Notes under the pieces: model-generated
What the model saw: the letters and a program-made list of their open reading frames with translations, nothing else
What the model was told of the DNA's origin: nothing
Databases searched by the model: none
Shown here: in pieces, positions 15,519-24,341 of the stretch
Layout: each line of letters starts with the position of its first letter
How positions within the stretch are numbered: position 1 is the stretch's first letter
Translations under genes and position numbers: made by a program
Source: Bacilli bacterium
GTDB taxonomy: Bacteria > Bacillota_I > Bacilli_A > RF39 > UBA660
Assembly (NCBI GenBank): GCA_017450205.1
Contig: JAFSVF010000007.1
Coordinates: 1 to 44,059, forward strand
Length of the DNA stretch: 44,059 nucleotides
Reading direction: 5' to 3'

Positions 15519-15917
15519 ATGTTACCAAGCAAAATATTTTTTGATGATTTTTTAGATGATTTTGATACTAAGAAAGGATTTAATTCATTAATGAAAAGTG
15601 ATATTTATGAAAAGAATAATGAATATCATATCGAAATGGATATTCCAGGATTCAAAAGAGAAGATGTAAAAATTTCTTTTGATGATGGTTACTTAACAGT
15701 TTCATGTGAAAAGAACGAAGAAACAAAAGAAGAAGACAAAGATAAAAAATACATTAGAAGAGAAAGATCTTTCCACGAATCTTGTGAAAGAAAATTCTAC
15801 GTTGGAAATGTTGATGAAGAAAAAATTAATGCAGAATTTAAAAATGGAACATTAAGTATCGTAGTACCAAAAGAAGAAAAAGAAAAAGAATCTAAAAAAT
15901 ATATCAATATTAATTAA
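15519..15917 (+). CDS. hsp20: Small heat shock protein, Hsp20/alpha-crystallin family, 132 aa
   Basis: An alpha-crystallin domain spans about residues 28-125, with the IEMDIPGFKREDVKISF opening, RRERSFHESCERKFYV in the middle and the diagnostic AEFKNGTLSIVVPK near the end, then a short K/E-rich tail with an I-x-I-like YININ. It is an ATP-independent holdase that keeps unfolding proteins soluble. It is the first gene of the CIRCE-controlled unit. The clpB disaggregase follows after a 47-nt gap containing a hairpin, and the two functions form a hold-then-disaggregate pair. Confidence 0.93.
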   Translation: MLPSKIFFDDFLDDFDTKKGFNSLMKSDIYEKNNEYHIEMDIPGFKREDVKISFDDGYLTVSCEKNEETKEEDKDKKYIRRERSFHESCERKFYVGNVDEEKINAEFKNGTLSIVVPKEEKEKESKKYININ

Positions 15918-15922
15918 TTAAA

Positions 15923-15951
15923 AAAACTAGTGCTAGACACTAGTTTTATTT
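15923..15951 (+). terminator. Hairpin between hsp20 and clpB (attenuating terminator)
   Basis: AAAACTAGTG (15923-15932), loop CTAGA, CACTAGTTTT (15938-15947), followed by a weak T-tract ATTT. There is no separate promoter before clpB, so this probably lowers clpB relative to hsp20 or stabilises the hsp20 mRNA end. Confidence 0.65.
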
Positions 15952-15964
15952 AAGGAGGTATATT

Positions 15965-18070
15965 ATGAACTTTGAAGATAAAAGCAAAGCATTAGAAAAA
16001 TATGGTAAAGATTTAACTCAAATGTGGATTGATAATAAAATGGATCCTATTATAGGTAGAGATGAAGAAATAAGAAATCTTATTAGAATTCTTTCTCGTA
16101 AAACTAAAAACAATCCAGTTTTAATTGGAGATCCAGGTGTAGGTAAAACTGCCATTGTAGAAGGTCTTGCCGGAAGAATTGTTAGGGGAGATGTACCTAA
16201 TGATTTAAAGAATAAAAAAATCTTTGAATTAGACCTTTCTGCTTTAGTAGCAGGTGCTAAATATCAAGGTGAATTTGAAGAAAGATTTAAAGCAGTATTA
16301 AAAGAAGTTGCCGATAGTGATGGAGACATCATTATGTTTATTGATGAAATTCATATGATAGTTGGAGCGGGTTCTAACCAAGCAATGAATGTTGGTAATA
16401 TGTTAAAACCAATGCTTGCTCGTGGTGAGATTAAACTAATTGGTGCAACAACATTAAATGAATATAGAGAGTATATTGAAAAAGATGGTGCTCTTGAAAG
16501 AAGACTTCAAAAGATTATTGTTCATGAACCAACTCCAGTAGATACTTTAACTATTTTAAGAGGTTTAAAAGAAAGATTTGAACTATATCATGGAGTTACT
16601 ATTAAAGATTCAGCCCTAATTGCAGCAGTTAATTTATCAGATAGATATATTACTGATAGATTCTTACCAGATAAAGCAATAGACTTAGTAGATGAAGCTT
16701 GTGCAACTATTAAGATGCAAATGAATTCAGTACCAGTTGAATTAGATAAAATCAATAGAGAAATAATGACTCTAGAAATTGAATATGCAGCTCTTAAAAA
16801 AGAAAAAGATGAAATATCTAAAAATAGAGTTGAAGAAATTCAAAAAATAATGACTGATTTAAAAGCTCGTCAACAAGAGTATTTAAAAACTTGGACTGAA
16901 GAAAAGAAACTTAAGGATTTAATTAATGAAAAGAAAAAGAAAATAGAAAAACTAAAGTTTGAACTTGTTGAAGCAGAAGATAATTATGATTTAGAACGTG
17001 CAGCTAGACTTAAACATGGTGAAATTCCAACTCTTGAAGCAGAATTATCTGAACTTAAATTAACAATGCATAATCAAGTATTAAGTGATATGGTTGATGA
17101 AGATAATATTGCTGAAATTGTATCTCGTTGGACAAATGTACCAGTTTCTAAACTTATTGGTGGAGAAAAAACTAAACTATTAAGTTTAAAAGATAATTTA
17201 AGAAAAAGAGTTAAAGGACAAGATGAAGCAATCGAACTAGTAAGTAATGCTATTATTAGAGCGAGAAGTGGTATTAAAGACCCTAATAGACCAATTGGTT
17301 CATTTATCTTTATGGGACCAACTGGTGTAGGTAAAACAGAAGTAGCAAAATCTCTAGCAAATGAACTATTTGATAGTGAAAAACATATGATTAGAATAGA
17401 TTGCTCTGAATATATGGAATCGTTCAATGTTTCTAGATTAATTGGAGCTCCTCCTGGATATGTAGGATATGATCAAGGTGGAGAATTAACTGAAGCAGTA
17501 AGAAGAAATCCATATTCAATCGTACTTTTTGATGAAATAGAAAAAGCTCATAGTGATGTCTTTAATATATTACTTCAAATACTAGATGATGGACGTATTA
17601 CAGATGGACAAGGAAGAACAGTAGACTTTAAGAATACAATTATAATTATGACTTCTAATTTAGGTAGTGATATTATTCTTGAAAGTAATGATTCTAATAA
17701 AGAAGAATTAGTAATGAATATATTAAAATCTAAATTTAGACCAGAATTAATTAATAGAATAGATGAAATAGTTATCTTTAATGCTTTATCTAAGAGTGTA
17801 ATCTATGATGTGTTAGATAGACTTATTGGTGATGTTAATGAACACTTAAGTAATACTCATATCACTATTAAATTAAGTGAAGATGCTAAGAATTATATAG
17901 TAGATAAAGCTTATACTAAAGAATTTGGTGCAAGACCAATAAAGAGATTTATTACTAAGAATATTGAAACTATGTTAGCAGAAAACCTTCTTAATTCTAA
18001 TATTAATGAAGGAGATTCGCTTTTAATAGATGTTAAAGATGATAAATTTACTATAAATGTCCTTAATTAA
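15965..18070 (+). CDS. clpB: ClpB-type AAA+ disaggregase lacking the N-terminal domain, 701 aa
   Basis: NBD1 has Walker A GDPGVGKT at about 55-62 and Walker [11 protein letters not shown] coiled-coil M-domain rich in K/E lies around residues 265-375. NBD2 has Walker A GPTGVGKT at about 450-457, LFDEIEKAH, and a C-terminal small domain ([11 protein letters not shown]). The usual N-terminal ~140-residue substrate domain is absent and translation starts directly before NBD1. AAGGAGG 5 nt before ATG 15965 confirms this start. No ClpP-binding IGL/F loop is evident, so it should disaggregate with DnaK rather than degrade. It is co-regulated by CIRCE with hsp20. Confidence 0.93.
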   Translation: MNFEDKSKALEKYGKDLTQMWIDNKMDPIIGRDEEIRNLIRILSRKTKNNPVLIGDPGVGKTAIVEGLAGRIVRGDVPNDLKNKKIFELDLSALVAGAKYQGEFEERFKAVLKEVADSDGDIIMFIDEIHMIVGAGSNQAMNVGNMLKPMLARGEIKLIGATTLNEYREYIEKDGALERRLQKIIVHEPTPVDTLTILRGLKERFELYHGVTIKDSALIAAVNLSDRYITDRFLPDKAIDLVDEACATIKMQMNSVPVELDKINREIMTLEIEYAALKKEKDEISKNRVEEIQKIMTDLKARQQEYLKTWTEEKKLKDLINEKKKKIEKLKFELVEAEDNYDLERAARLKHGEIPTLEAELSELKLTMHNQVLSDMVDEDNIAEIVSRWTNVPVSKLIGGEKTKLLSLKDNLRKRVKGQDEAIELVSNAIIRARSGIKDPNRPIGSFIFMGPTGVGKTEVAKSLANELFDSEKHMIRIDCSEYMESFNVSRLIGAPPGYVGYDQGGELTEAVRRNPYSIVLFDEIEKAHSDVFNILLQILDDGRITDGQGRTVDFKNTIIIMTSNLGSDIILESNDSNKEELVMNILKSKFRPELINRIDEIVIFNALSKSVIYDVLDRLIGDVNEHLSNTHITIKLSEDAKNYIVDKAYTKEFGARPIKRFITKNIETMLAENLLNSNINEGDSLLIDVKDDKFTINVLN

Positions 18071-18075
18071 TATGC

Positions 18076-18081
18076 TATAAT
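18076..18081 (+). promoter_or_regulatory. Extended -10 (TGCTATAAT) after clpB
   Basis: TATAAT ending 17 nt before ATG 18099, only 5 nt after the clpB stop. Confidence 0.5.
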
Positions 18082-18098
18082 TCATTTATGGTGATTTT

Positions 18099-18407
18099 AT
18101 GAATAATATTAAATATGATGACGACATTAAATATATGGTTTCTGGTTATTTAGGCATCAAATCATTAGATGAATATGAAAGAAAAGTATATATTCTAAGA
18201 GATGCAAGAAAGTTCATAGATGCTTATGTAGAAGATAGTGATTTTGAATCATTTGATTTTGAAGAATTTTGTAATTATATTGATAAAGAATATACTTATC
18301 TAGAACACCTTCAAGATGCGCTTTTACTAATAAATTCTATGAATGGACCAGTAGATTTAATATTATTAATTAAACCTAAAATTGCTAAGTTAAAAATGAA
18401 ACATTAG
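18099..18407 (+). CDS. Hypothetical acidic protein, 102 aa
   Basis: A soluble, mostly helical, acidic protein (DDDIKYMV, EDSDFESFDFEEF) with no membrane segment and no recognised family. GGTGA stands 7 nt before ATG 18099. It has its own -10 and its own terminator, but read-through from clpB is possible because no terminator separates them. Confidence 0.6.
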   Translation: MNNIKYDDDIKYMVSGYLGIKSLDEYERKVYILRDARKFIDAYVEDSDFESFDFEEFCNYIDKEYTYLEHLQDALLLINSMNGPVDLILLIKPKIAKLKMKH

Positions 18408-18430
18408 ACAACTGTAAAGTTGTCTTTTTA
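18406..18430 (+). terminator. Terminator overlapping a stop codon
   Basis: AGACAACT (18406-18413), GTAA, AGTTGTCT (18418-18425), T-run. The TAG stop (18405-18407) enters the left arm. Confidence 0.8.
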
Positions 18431-18443
18431 AGTGCCTCCAAAT

Positions 18444-18472
18444 TTGACTTTTTTAGGGTTTTGATGTATTAT
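18444..18472 (+). promoter_or_regulatory. Promoter of the sortase cassette
   Basis: TTGACT (18444-18449), 17-bp spacer, TATTAT (18467-18472) followed by ATGCAGCAATT. Closely similar to the 1042 promoter context (ATGCTGCAATT). Confidence 0.78.
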
Positions 18473-18521
18473 ATGCAGCAATTAAAGGGGAAAAAGAGTC
18501 CAGAAATGGAGTGTGATAATT

Positions 18522-19625
18522 ATGAAAAAAAATAGTTTTTTAAAGGCATTACCATACGTTATTTCGAGTGTTATAGGTGGTACTGCAATATTATCTACAA
18601 TTAATCCAGAATTTAAGGAAAACTTAAAAAAAAATTTAGATAATATTAACATGACTACTATTGAAAATACTATAGATAATATTGAGAAAACAGCAAAAGA
18701 TAAATATGAAGAACTAAAAGATTTATCAATAGATAAATACAAAGAATTAACTGATATTTTCAAAAAAGAAGAGCCAAAAGAAATAGTAGAAACAGATTCA
18801 ACATATAATGTATTTCCAAGTTCTGAAACAGTAATTGAAGAAAATCCTGAAACAGTAATTGAAGAAATTCCTGAAGAAAAAGTTATTGAAGAACCTGTTC
18901 AAGAAGAAGTAATATATGATGAATATACAGATTCATATTTATTAGATAATGGATATGAATTTAAAGAAGTAGATGCAAATCAATATAATACTGAAAATAG
19001 TGATTATGTTGGTTATATAGATATTCCTGGAACAACAATTGATTATCCAGTATATCAAAGAGAAAATGATGAAACTAATGATTACTATTTACATAGAAAT
19101 AGTGAAGGTAAAACAAATGCTGAAGGTTCTATTTATGTAGATACTAAAGTAGATTTATCATTAGGTGATGATTCAAGTACAATTCAAAATAGAACTATTC
19201 CAATCTTCGGACATAATATGGGTGATTGGAGAAGAGTCAAAATGTTTAATAATTTAAAATATTTTAAAGATCAATCATTCGTGGATGAACATCCATATGG
19301 TGTATATTATAGTGAAGATGGATCAGTTTACGCATTAGAGATAGTAGCTGGTTATTTAACTAGTGGTGAAACAGATGAAAATATTCTAGTTTATAATCTA
19401 GATAATGAAGCAAATTTTAATATTTATAAACAATTTATTGAAGAAAATGCTAAAATAAAAACAGATGTTGAATTAGAATATGGAGATAAAATCGTTAACC
19501 TAGTAACATGTTCGTACGAAAAAGATAATTATAGATTTGTATTAACATGTAAGGCAGTTAAACAATATACAAACGAAAATCAAATTACAAATGGTGAAGA
19601 AAAAGTAAGAAAGCTAACTAAATAG
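18522..19625 (+). CDS. srtB: Class B sortase with a long N-terminal stalk, 367 aa
   Basis: Cysteine transpeptidase that joins a sorting-signal Thr to cell-wall precursor. An N-terminal hydrophobic helix (about 8-26) anchors it. A charged coiled stalk and a Glu/Pro/Val-rich repeat stretch run to about residue 135, which is unusually long. The catalytic domain has the [13 protein letters not shown] start, His in FGHNM (about 230), Cys in LVTCSY (about 329) and Arg in YRFVLTC (about 337). ATG 18522 has GGAG 10 nt upstream; GTG 18513 is the alternative. It sits 13 nt before a protein ending in a PKTGD sorting signal, with a second such protein 1.9 kb further on, so these are its likely substrates. 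Confidence 0.9.
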   Translation: MKKNSFLKALPYVISSVIGGTAILSTINPEFKENLKKNLDNINMTTIENTIDNIEKTAKDKYEELKDLSIDKYKELTDIFKKEEPKEIVETDSTYNVFPSSETVIEENPETVIEEIPEEKVIEEPVQEEVIYDEYTDSYLLDNGYEFKEVDANQYNTENSDYVGYIDIPGTTIDYPVYQRENDETNDYYLHRNSEGKTNAEGSIYVDTKVDLSLGDDSSTIQNRTIPIFGHNMGDWRRVKMFNNLKYFKDQSFVDEHPYGVYYSEDGSVYALEIVAGYLTSGETDENILVYNLDNEANFNIYKQFIEENAKIKTDVELEYGDKIVNLVTCSYEKDNYRFVLTCKAVKQYTNENQITNGEEKVRKLTK

Positions 19626-19638
19626 GGAGGTAATTAAA

Positions 19639-20328
19639 ATGAAAGTAAAAGAAAGTAGGAAGATTAAATTAACAAAAAAACAATATTTAATGATTTTAGG
19701 AGCATTAGTAGCAAATTTAACAATTGTTACTCCATTAACTGCTGTTAAATCATTTGCATCTGAAGAGGAAGTATTATTTGAAGATACTGAAGATGATTAC
19801 AAAACTGAAGATATCAAAGAAGAAGATATCGTAAGAGATAATACTGTTGTAGAACCTGAAGAAACAAAACAAGAAGAACAAAAACAAGAAGAACCAAAAC
19901 AAGAAGAACCAAAACAAGAAGAAAAAACAGAAGAAAAAGTAAATGAAGGTGGAGATTGTATTACACCAGATCATGGTTATAATGAAGAAGAAGGTAAAGA
20001 TTGGGATCCTTCAATTAAAACTGAAGCAGAAAAGAAAGGTTTAGAACCTGAACCAGAACCTGAACCAGAACCTGAACCAGAGCCAACACCAGAGCCACAA
20101 CCAGAACCAACTCCAGCTCCAACTCCAGAACCTCAACCAGAACCACAACCAACTCCAGCTCCAACTCCAGCTCCAACTCCAGCACCAACACCTGCGCCAA
20201 CACCAAAAACAGGTGACTTAACACTTGGAGAAATTCTAGCTGTAATTGCAGGAGTTTCAATTGGAAGTTATGCAATTAGTTCTGCATATACAAATGCCAA
20301 AAGCAAAAGAAGAAGTAAGAAAAGATAG
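19639..20328 (+). CDS. Sortase-anchored surface protein 1 (PKTGD signal), 229 aa
   Basis: The signal peptide has a basic start ([17 protein letters not shown]) and hydrophobic core, ending near SFASEEE. The mature part is acidic ([18 protein letters not shown]), then Glu/Lys/Gln repeats, a conserved block with one Cys (CITPDHGY...[11 protein letters not shown]), a Pro-rich wall-spanning region of (EP)n and (PTPA)n, and the sorting signal PKTGD, hydrophobic helix and K/R-rich tail. It lies 13 nt after srtB behind GGGAGG. It shares the acidic and Cys-containing blocks with the 21519 paralogue. No enzymatic domain is seen, so it is probably a cell-wall stalk, adhesin or decoy. Confidence 0.88.
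   Translation: MKVKESRKIKLTKKQYLMILGALVANLTIVTPLTAVKSFASEEEVLFEDTEDDYKTEDIKEEDIVRDNTVVEPEETKQEEQKQEEPKQEEPKQEEKTEEKVNEGGDCITPDHGYNEEEGKDWDPSIKTEAEKKGLEPEPEPEPEPEPEPTPEPQPEPTPAPTPEPQPEPQPTPAPTPAPTPAPTPAPTPKTGDLTLGEILAVIAGVSIGSYAISSAYTNAKSKRRSKKR
19792..19844 (+). repeat. 53-nt exact repeat, copy 1
   Basis: Identical to 21672-21724. It encodes [17 protein letters not shown] in both PKTGD proteins, while the flanking signal peptides and Pro-rich regions have diverged. Confidence 0.85.
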
Positions 20329-20349
20329 TTTATAACTATCTTTTTTTTG
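20322..20349 (+). terminator. Terminator of the srtB-surface protein 1 unit
   Basis: AAGATAGTT (20322-20330), TAT, AACTATCTT (20334-20342), T-run. The TAG stop (20326-20328) is in the left arm. Confidence 0.85.
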
Positions 20350-20429
20350 TAAATAATATGACAAAAAATATTAGTTTTAATTTACTAAAGCGAATATGAT
20401 TATTAAAATATAAATAAGAGGTGAAAAGT

Positions 20430-21422
20430 ATGCTAATATTAGCAAAATCTGCATTAGCAATTACATTAGGATTTGTCTTATCTATATGTGTTGGATTAGT
20501 AGTAATTCCAATGATGAAAAAATTAAATGCAAGACAAACAGTTAGCGAATTTATAAATAAAAGACATCAATTAAAAAATGGTACACCAACCCTTGGTGGT
20601 TTAATATTTATTATTCCACCATTCTTAAGTATATTCTTACTTATGCTTAAGGGTAGTATTCAAATGAACTATAATTTATTTATTATAATCTTTGTATTCT
20701 TAAGTTATGGTTTATTAGGATTCTATGATGACTTTAAAAAGATAATTTTCCATGATAATAAAGGGCTATCAATAAAAATAAAATTTGTATTACAATTAAT
20801 AATCGCAGTAGTATTCTATCTTATTTATCATAAATTTGGTGGAACATCTACACTAGAAGTTTCATTATTCAATTTCAAAGTTGATCTTGGAGTATTTTAT
20901 ACATTATTCATCTTATTCTTACTTGTAGGAACAACTAATGCTGTTAATATAACTGATGGATTAGATGGGTTATGTGGAGGATTATCATTCTTAGCGATAC
21001 TTGCCTATGGTATTATTGCTTGGGGTTCAACATGGATTACAGGATATAGTTCAATTGCAATTTTCTGTTTTATTCTATGTGGTAGCATAATGGGATTCTT
21101 ATTATTTAATGCTCATCCAGCTAAAATATTTATGGGTGACACTGGATCACTTGCACTTGGTGGTGCGCTTGCTAGTGTTGCTATATTAACACATCATGAA
21201 ATATCATTAGCACTTATTGGTGGAGTATTTGTAATAGAAACACTATCTAGTATGATTCAAATAATTGCTATTAGAAAATTCCATAAAAAAGTATTCTTAA
21301 AAGCTCCCCTTCATCATCATTTTGAAGAATTAGGTTGGGCAGAAACAGATATTGTTAGAGTATTCTATGTAGTAGGATTCTTACTTGCAATGTTTGGTGT
21401 AGTATACGGTGTATGGTTATAG
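20430..21422 (+). CDS. mraY: Phospho-N-acetylmuramoyl-pentapeptide transferase (lipid I synthase)
   Basis: Transfers phospho-MurNAc-pentapeptide from UDP to undecaprenyl phosphate in the membrane, the first membrane step of peptidoglycan synthesis. About ten transmembrane helices are visible. The motifs are GFYDDF, NITDGLDGLCGG, NAHPAKIFMGDTGSLALGG and the HHHFEELGW loop near the C-terminus. ATG 20430 has AAGAGGTG at 6-nt spacing. GTG 20421 is the less likely alternative. It lies outside any mur/fts cluster, between two sortase substrate genes, each with its own terminator. Sortases use the lipid II that this pathway makes. This shows the organism has a peptidoglycan wall. Confidence 0.95.
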   Translation: MLILAKSALAITLGFVLSICVGLVVIPMMKKLNARQTVSEFINKRHQLKNGTPTLGGLIFIIPPFLSIFLLMLKGSIQMNYNLFIIIFVFLSYGLLGFYDDFKKIIFHDNKGLSIKIKFVLQLIIAVVFYLIYHKFGGTSTLEVSLFNFKVDLGVFYTLFILFLLVGTTNAVNITDGLDGLCGGLSFLAILAYGIIAWGSTWITGYSSIAIFCFILCGSIMGFLLFNAHPAKIFMGDTGSLALGGALASVAILTHHEISLALIGGVFVIETLSSMIQIIAIRKFHKKVFLKAPLHHHFEELGWAETDIVRVFYVVGFLLAMFGVVYGVWL

Positions 21423-21447
21423 AGAGTTTGATACTCTCTATTTTTTT
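21419..21447 (+). terminator. Terminator of mraY
   Basis: ATAGAGAGT (21419-21427), TTGAT, ACTCTCTAT (21433-21441), T-run. It includes the mraY stop. Its last Ts are the start of the next promoter's TTGACT. Confidence 0.85.
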
Positions 21448-21474
21448 GACTTTTAATGCTAAAAGTGCTATTAT
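21446..21474 (+). promoter_or_regulatory. Promoter of surface protein 2
   Basis: TTGACT (21446-21451), 17-bp spacer, TATTAT (21469-21474) followed by ATGC. A 5' hairpin TTAAAGAGA-AATTA-TCTCTTTAA (21484-21506) then abuts the Shine-Dalgarno AAGGGGG. Confidence 0.8.
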
Positions 21475-21483
21475 ATGCCTTGT

Positions 21484-21506
21484 TTAAAGAGAAATTATCT
21501 CTTTAA
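21484..21506 (+). promoter_or_regulatory. 5' UTR hairpin next to the ribosome binding site
   Basis: A 9-bp stem with a 5-nt loop spans most of the short leader and ends where AAGGGGG (21505-21511) begins. It could protect the 5' end of a highly expressed mRNA or modulate translation. Confidence 0.55.
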
Positions 21507-21518
21507 GGGGGAATTTAT

Positions 21519-22163
21519 ATGTTAAAAGTAAATAATTCAAGAAAATCAAAAATGACAAAAAAACAATATCTTATAGCATTAGGAGCGTTAGTAACAGGAA
21601 TGGCATTTGCATCTCCAGTTTCAACTTTAACAGTACAAGCTGAAGAAGAAGTATTATTCGAAGATACAAATGATGATTACAAAACTGAAGATATCAAAGA
21701 AGAAGATATCGTAAGAGATAATACAGTTGTTGAAACAGAACAACCAAAACAAGAAGAAAAAAAGACTGAAGAACCAAAACAAGAAGAGAAAAAAGAAGAA
21801 AAGAAAAATGAATGCATAACTGAAGATAATGGTTATGATGAAGAATCTGGTAAAGATTGGGATCCTTCAATCAAAACTGAAGAAGAAAAAAAAGGTTTAG
21901 TACCAGAAGAACCAACACCAGAAGAACCAACACCAGAAGAACCAACACCAGAAGAGCCAACTCCAGAACAACCAGAACCAACTCCAGAACAACCACAACC
22001 AACACCAGTTCCAACACTAGCTCCAAATCCAACACCAGCACCTGCACCAAAAACAGGTGACTTAAGTATTATTGAAATACTTGAATTAATTGGTGGATTA
22101 TCAGTTGGTAGTTATGGAATTAGTACTGTTGTTACTAATATTCAAAGTAGAAAAAGAAAATAG
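21519..22163 (+). CDS. Sortase-anchored surface protein 2 (PKTGD signal), 214 aa
   Basis: Paralogue of the 19639 protein with the same plan: basic signal peptide (MLKVNNSRKSKMTKKQYL), cleavage near VQAEEE, the identical acidic block [21 protein letters not shown]-rich spacer, Cys-containing [20 protein letters not shown] block, then four exact-to-near 15-nt repeats encoding EEPTP (21906-21965), Pro-rich stalk, PKTGD, hydrophobic helix and RKRK tail. GGGGG stands 8 nt before ATG 21519. It is transcribed alone from a strong promoter, which implies differential expression from copy 1. It is the likely substrate of the class B sortase upstream. Confidence 0.88.
   Translation: MLKVNNSRKSKMTKKQYLIALGALVTGMAFASPVSTLTVQAEEEVLFEDTNDDYKTEDIKEEDIVRDNTVVETEQPKQEEKKTEEPKQEEKKEEKKNECITEDNGYDEESGKDWDPSIKTEEEKKGLVPEEPTPEEPTPEEPTPEEPTPEQPEPTPEQPQPTPVPTLAPNPTPAPAPKTGDLSIIEILELIGGLSVGSYGISTVVTNIQSRKRK
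21672..21724 (+). repeat. 53-nt exact repeat, copy 2
   Basis: Identical to 19792-19844, in the same reading frame of the paralogous protein. Confidence 0.85.
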
Positions 22164-22188
22164 GTTTATTTTAAACCTATTTTTTTTG
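22158..22188. terminator. Bidirectional terminator between convergent genes
   Basis: AAATAGGTTTA (22158-22168), TTT, TAAACCTATTT (22172-22182), with A-run left and T-run right. The stop codons of both flanking genes (TAG 22161-22163 + and TAG 22179-22177 -) are inside the stem. Confidence 0.85.
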
Positions 22189-22776
22189 TTCTATTGAAGA
22201 AATAATTTCACTAACTTCATTTTGCATTTCTTGAGTATAACTTATTTTTTCATAATTAACAGTTATTTTGTAATATATGTTATCTAATATAAAAATATAA
22301 GTATATTGATTTTCATCAGCATAAGTTAATCCTGAAAAATCCTTGAATGAATGCTTTAAGCATTCATTAATTGATGTTAATTCGTTATATTCATTTTCAT
22401 TAATTTCTTTAAAATTAATATTTAGTTTAGGAGACTCTCTATTAAATATTACAGTCTTAGAAGATCCCCAAGTATCTGGATAAGATATTGTAATTCCTTT
22501 GAAATCAAAAGATTTATTTAACACAACTTCATTTGTAACTAAATTATATTCTTGTTCTTCAACTCTAGTATTATTCATTATAATAATACTGATTATAAAA
22601 GATACAATCATTAAAATACAAATACCAATTATAACAATTGGTTTTTTTACTTTCTTATTATCATGAACATTTTCTTTTAATTTAATTGATTTTGGCAAGA
22701 TACTATTGTCAAAACCACATTTAGTACATTTTAAATTGTCATCACTTAGAAGCCTATTGCACTTTTGACAATACAT
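22177..22776 (-). CDS. Zinc-ribbon membrane protein with extracytoplasmic domain, 199 aa
   Basis: The N-terminal zinc ribbon MYCQKCNRLL...LKCTKCGFDN (two CxxC pairs, residues 3-21) is followed by a basic linker, a transmembrane helix at about 47-67 (PIVIIGICILMIVSFIISII) and an outer domain of about 130 residues ending IISSIEQKK. The zinc-ribbon plus TM layout is common in Bacillota accessory membrane proteins of unknown role. GGTGAT precedes ATG 22776. It runs opposite to its neighbours. Confidence 0.75.
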   Translation of the reverse strand: MYCQKCNRLLSDDNLKCTKCGFDNSILPKSIKLKENVHDNKKVKKPIVIIGICILMIVSFIISIIIMNNTRVEEQEYNLVTNEVVLNKSFDFKGITISYPDTWGSSKTVIFNRESPKLNINFKEINENEYNELTSINECLKHSFKDFSGLTYADENQYTYIFILDNIYYKITVNYEKISYTQEMQNEVSEIISSIEQKK

Positions 22777-22796
22777 CGTATCACCATCCTAAAAAA

Positions 22797-22802
22797 ATTA
22801 TA
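22797..22802 (-). promoter_or_regulatory. -10 of the minus-strand zinc-ribbon gene
   Basis: Read on the minus strand, TGATATAAT, about 20 nt before the start codon. Confidence 0.5.
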
Positions 22803-22867
22803 TCAATGAATTAATATTTAGACAATAAATTTGTTTTTAACTTATAGTATTTATTTTTATATTTTGC

Positions 22868-22873
22868 TATAAT
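22868..22873 (+). promoter_or_regulatory. Extended -10 (TGCTATAAT) of the cadherin-like gene
   Basis: TATAAT preceded by TGC, 23 nt before ATG 22897. It is back to back with the minus-strand promoter. Confidence 0.55.
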
Positions 22874-22896
22874 TTTAAATAGAATAGAGGGATATT

Positions 22897-23760
22897 ATGA
22901 AATATGTGAAAAAAATATTAGTGTTACTAATTGCATTAATACCATTTGCAGTAAGTGCGTCTGATATATCAACATTACCTGCTAAAATTGAAACAAGTGA
23001 AGGTATTGTATTCTATAATTATGGAGATAAATATTGGGGATATTCAATTCCAGAAGAGGATACAATTGTATTAAAGCCATCTAGCTATTTTCCTGAATAT
23101 TATTTTGAAGTAGATGGTAATATTAACGTTTTATTAAATGATACAAAAACAATATATAATGTAAAAGCATATGCTAATAGTGATAAAAACTCTTTTGTAA
23201 CTATTCCTTTTGAGATTGTTAAACCTTCTGAAGAAGAACAATCAGTTATTTTAAAAGATTTAGAAGTTGTAGGGTTTAATCTTGACTATAAACCAAACTT
23301 AAATGAATATAAAGTAACAGTTCCTGATTATGTTACTGAAGTATACATAAATGCAGTTCCTCAAGGTAACCTAACTAAAATGGCTGGTGATGGAATTGTA
23401 AAATTAGATAAGAAAACAAATGTTGTTGAAGTTGAAGTATATAATGAAATGGTAGGAGTTAGTAATTATAAGATTACAATTGTTAAAAAAAATATAGCAC
23501 TTACTTATATTATATTTACAAGTATATTTTTTATAGCAATAATTGGAGTTATGTTATTCTTCTTTAAAAAATATCAAGATAAAGCATCTAGTGTAAATCC
23601 TAATATTTTAAAAAGAAAAATTAAAGAAGTTAACGTTGATGAAATAATTAGTTCAGTAAAAGAAAAGAATAAAGATAATATGAATGATATAGCTGGTGAA
23701 AATATTACTCCTGGAGTATTAACTCCAAGAACAATGATCCCAGACAAAAATAATAAATAA
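22897..23760 (+). CDS. Secreted/membrane protein with cadherin-like beta-sandwich domain, 287 aa
   Basis: A Sec signal peptide (MKYVKKILVLLIALIPFAVSA) is followed by a beta-rich domain with EEDTIVLKPSSYFPEYYFEVDG, then a cadherin-like beta sandwich (about 115-200: ILKDLEVVGFNLDYKPNLNEY ... VSNYKITIVKK). A transmembrane helix lies at about 203-225, with a basic cytoplasmic tail of about 60 residues. It is probably a wall-facing anchored protein that binds a ligand or partner protein. The next membrane protein gene starts on its stop codon (TAATG), so the two are translationally coupled and may form a complex. Confidence 0.75.
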   Translation: MKYVKKILVLLIALIPFAVSASDISTLPAKIETSEGIVFYNYGDKYWGYSIPEEDTIVLKPSSYFPEYYFEVDGNINVLLNDTKTIYNVKAYANSDKNSFVTIPFEIVKPSEEEQSVILKDLEVVGFNLDYKPNLNEYKVTVPDYVTEVYINAVPQGNLTKMAGDGIVKLDKKTNVVEVEVYNEMVGVSNYKITIVKKNIALTYIIFTSIFFIAIIGVMLFFFKKYQDKASSVNPNILKRKIKEVNVDEIISSVKEKNKDNMNDIAGENITPGVLTPRTMIPDKNNK

Positions 23761-24323
23761 TGATATTCTATATATTAATACTAATACCTATTTTTACAAT
23801 GGGCGTTTCTGCTTTTTTTGCTAGTTTATATGAATATATTAAAGGTGATTTTTCATTAATATTATTAATCTTTTCATCACTTAGTATTATTATAACTAGT
23901 TTCTTTTTACCAAGACTTATTTTTATCTTTTATAAACCTAATACTAAAAAACAACTTAATGTAGCAAATAAGATAAGTATACTATCATGTTATGTGTTCT
24001 ATATTATATTATTTTTTCTTAGTTTAACTTTTTGTTATAAGAGCTTCTTAACAATCGAAGAAGTATTACCATTGTATTTATCTGTTTTTCTAGTATTATT
24101 TAGTTCTTATTTTATTTATGTATATTTTATTTCTAGAAAAATAGAAACCTTCCAAGTAGAAGACATTAAAAAAATTAATAAGAATGCATTTTTACTTAAA
24201 TTAACTAATGATAAATTTAATAATATAAGATATTATGTAGATGGTAATCATAAATATGAGATAGGTAAAAAGTATAAATTTAAATTTAATAAAAATTCAA
24301 AAATTATATTTAAAGAAGTGTAA
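23760..24323 (+). CDS. Multi-pass membrane protein, 187 aa, unrecognised
   Basis: About four hydrophobic helices (residues 1-22, 32-55, 72-95, 103-124) precede a soluble C-terminal domain of about 60 residues with a KYEIGKKYKFKFNKNSK beta-like ending. It starts at ATG 23760 overlapping the previous stop and has no ribosome binding site of its own, so it depends on coupling to the cadherin-like gene. No family recognised. Confidence 0.65.
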   Translation: MIFYILILIPIFTMGVSAFFASLYEYIKGDFSLILLIFSSLSIIITSFFLPRLIFIFYKPNTKKQLNVANKISILSCYVFYIILFFLSLTFCYKSFLTIEEVLPLYLSVFLVLFSSYFIYVYFISRKIETFQVEDIKKINKNAFLLKLTNDKFNNIRYYVDGNHKYEIGKKYKFKFNKNSKIIFKEV

Positions 24324-24341
24324 ATAGAATTTTCAGGAGAT

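Noticed and set aside
15923..15951. Separate transcription unit for clpB after the hairpin
   Set aside because: No promoter lies in the 47-nt gap, so the hairpin is better seen as attenuation within the CIRCE-controlled operon.
20015..20275. Long minus-strand open frame rich in Leu/Val opposite the Pro-rich region
   Set aside because: It is the antisense of (EP)n and (PTPA)n codon repeats, has no ribosome binding site and gives a low-complexity product.
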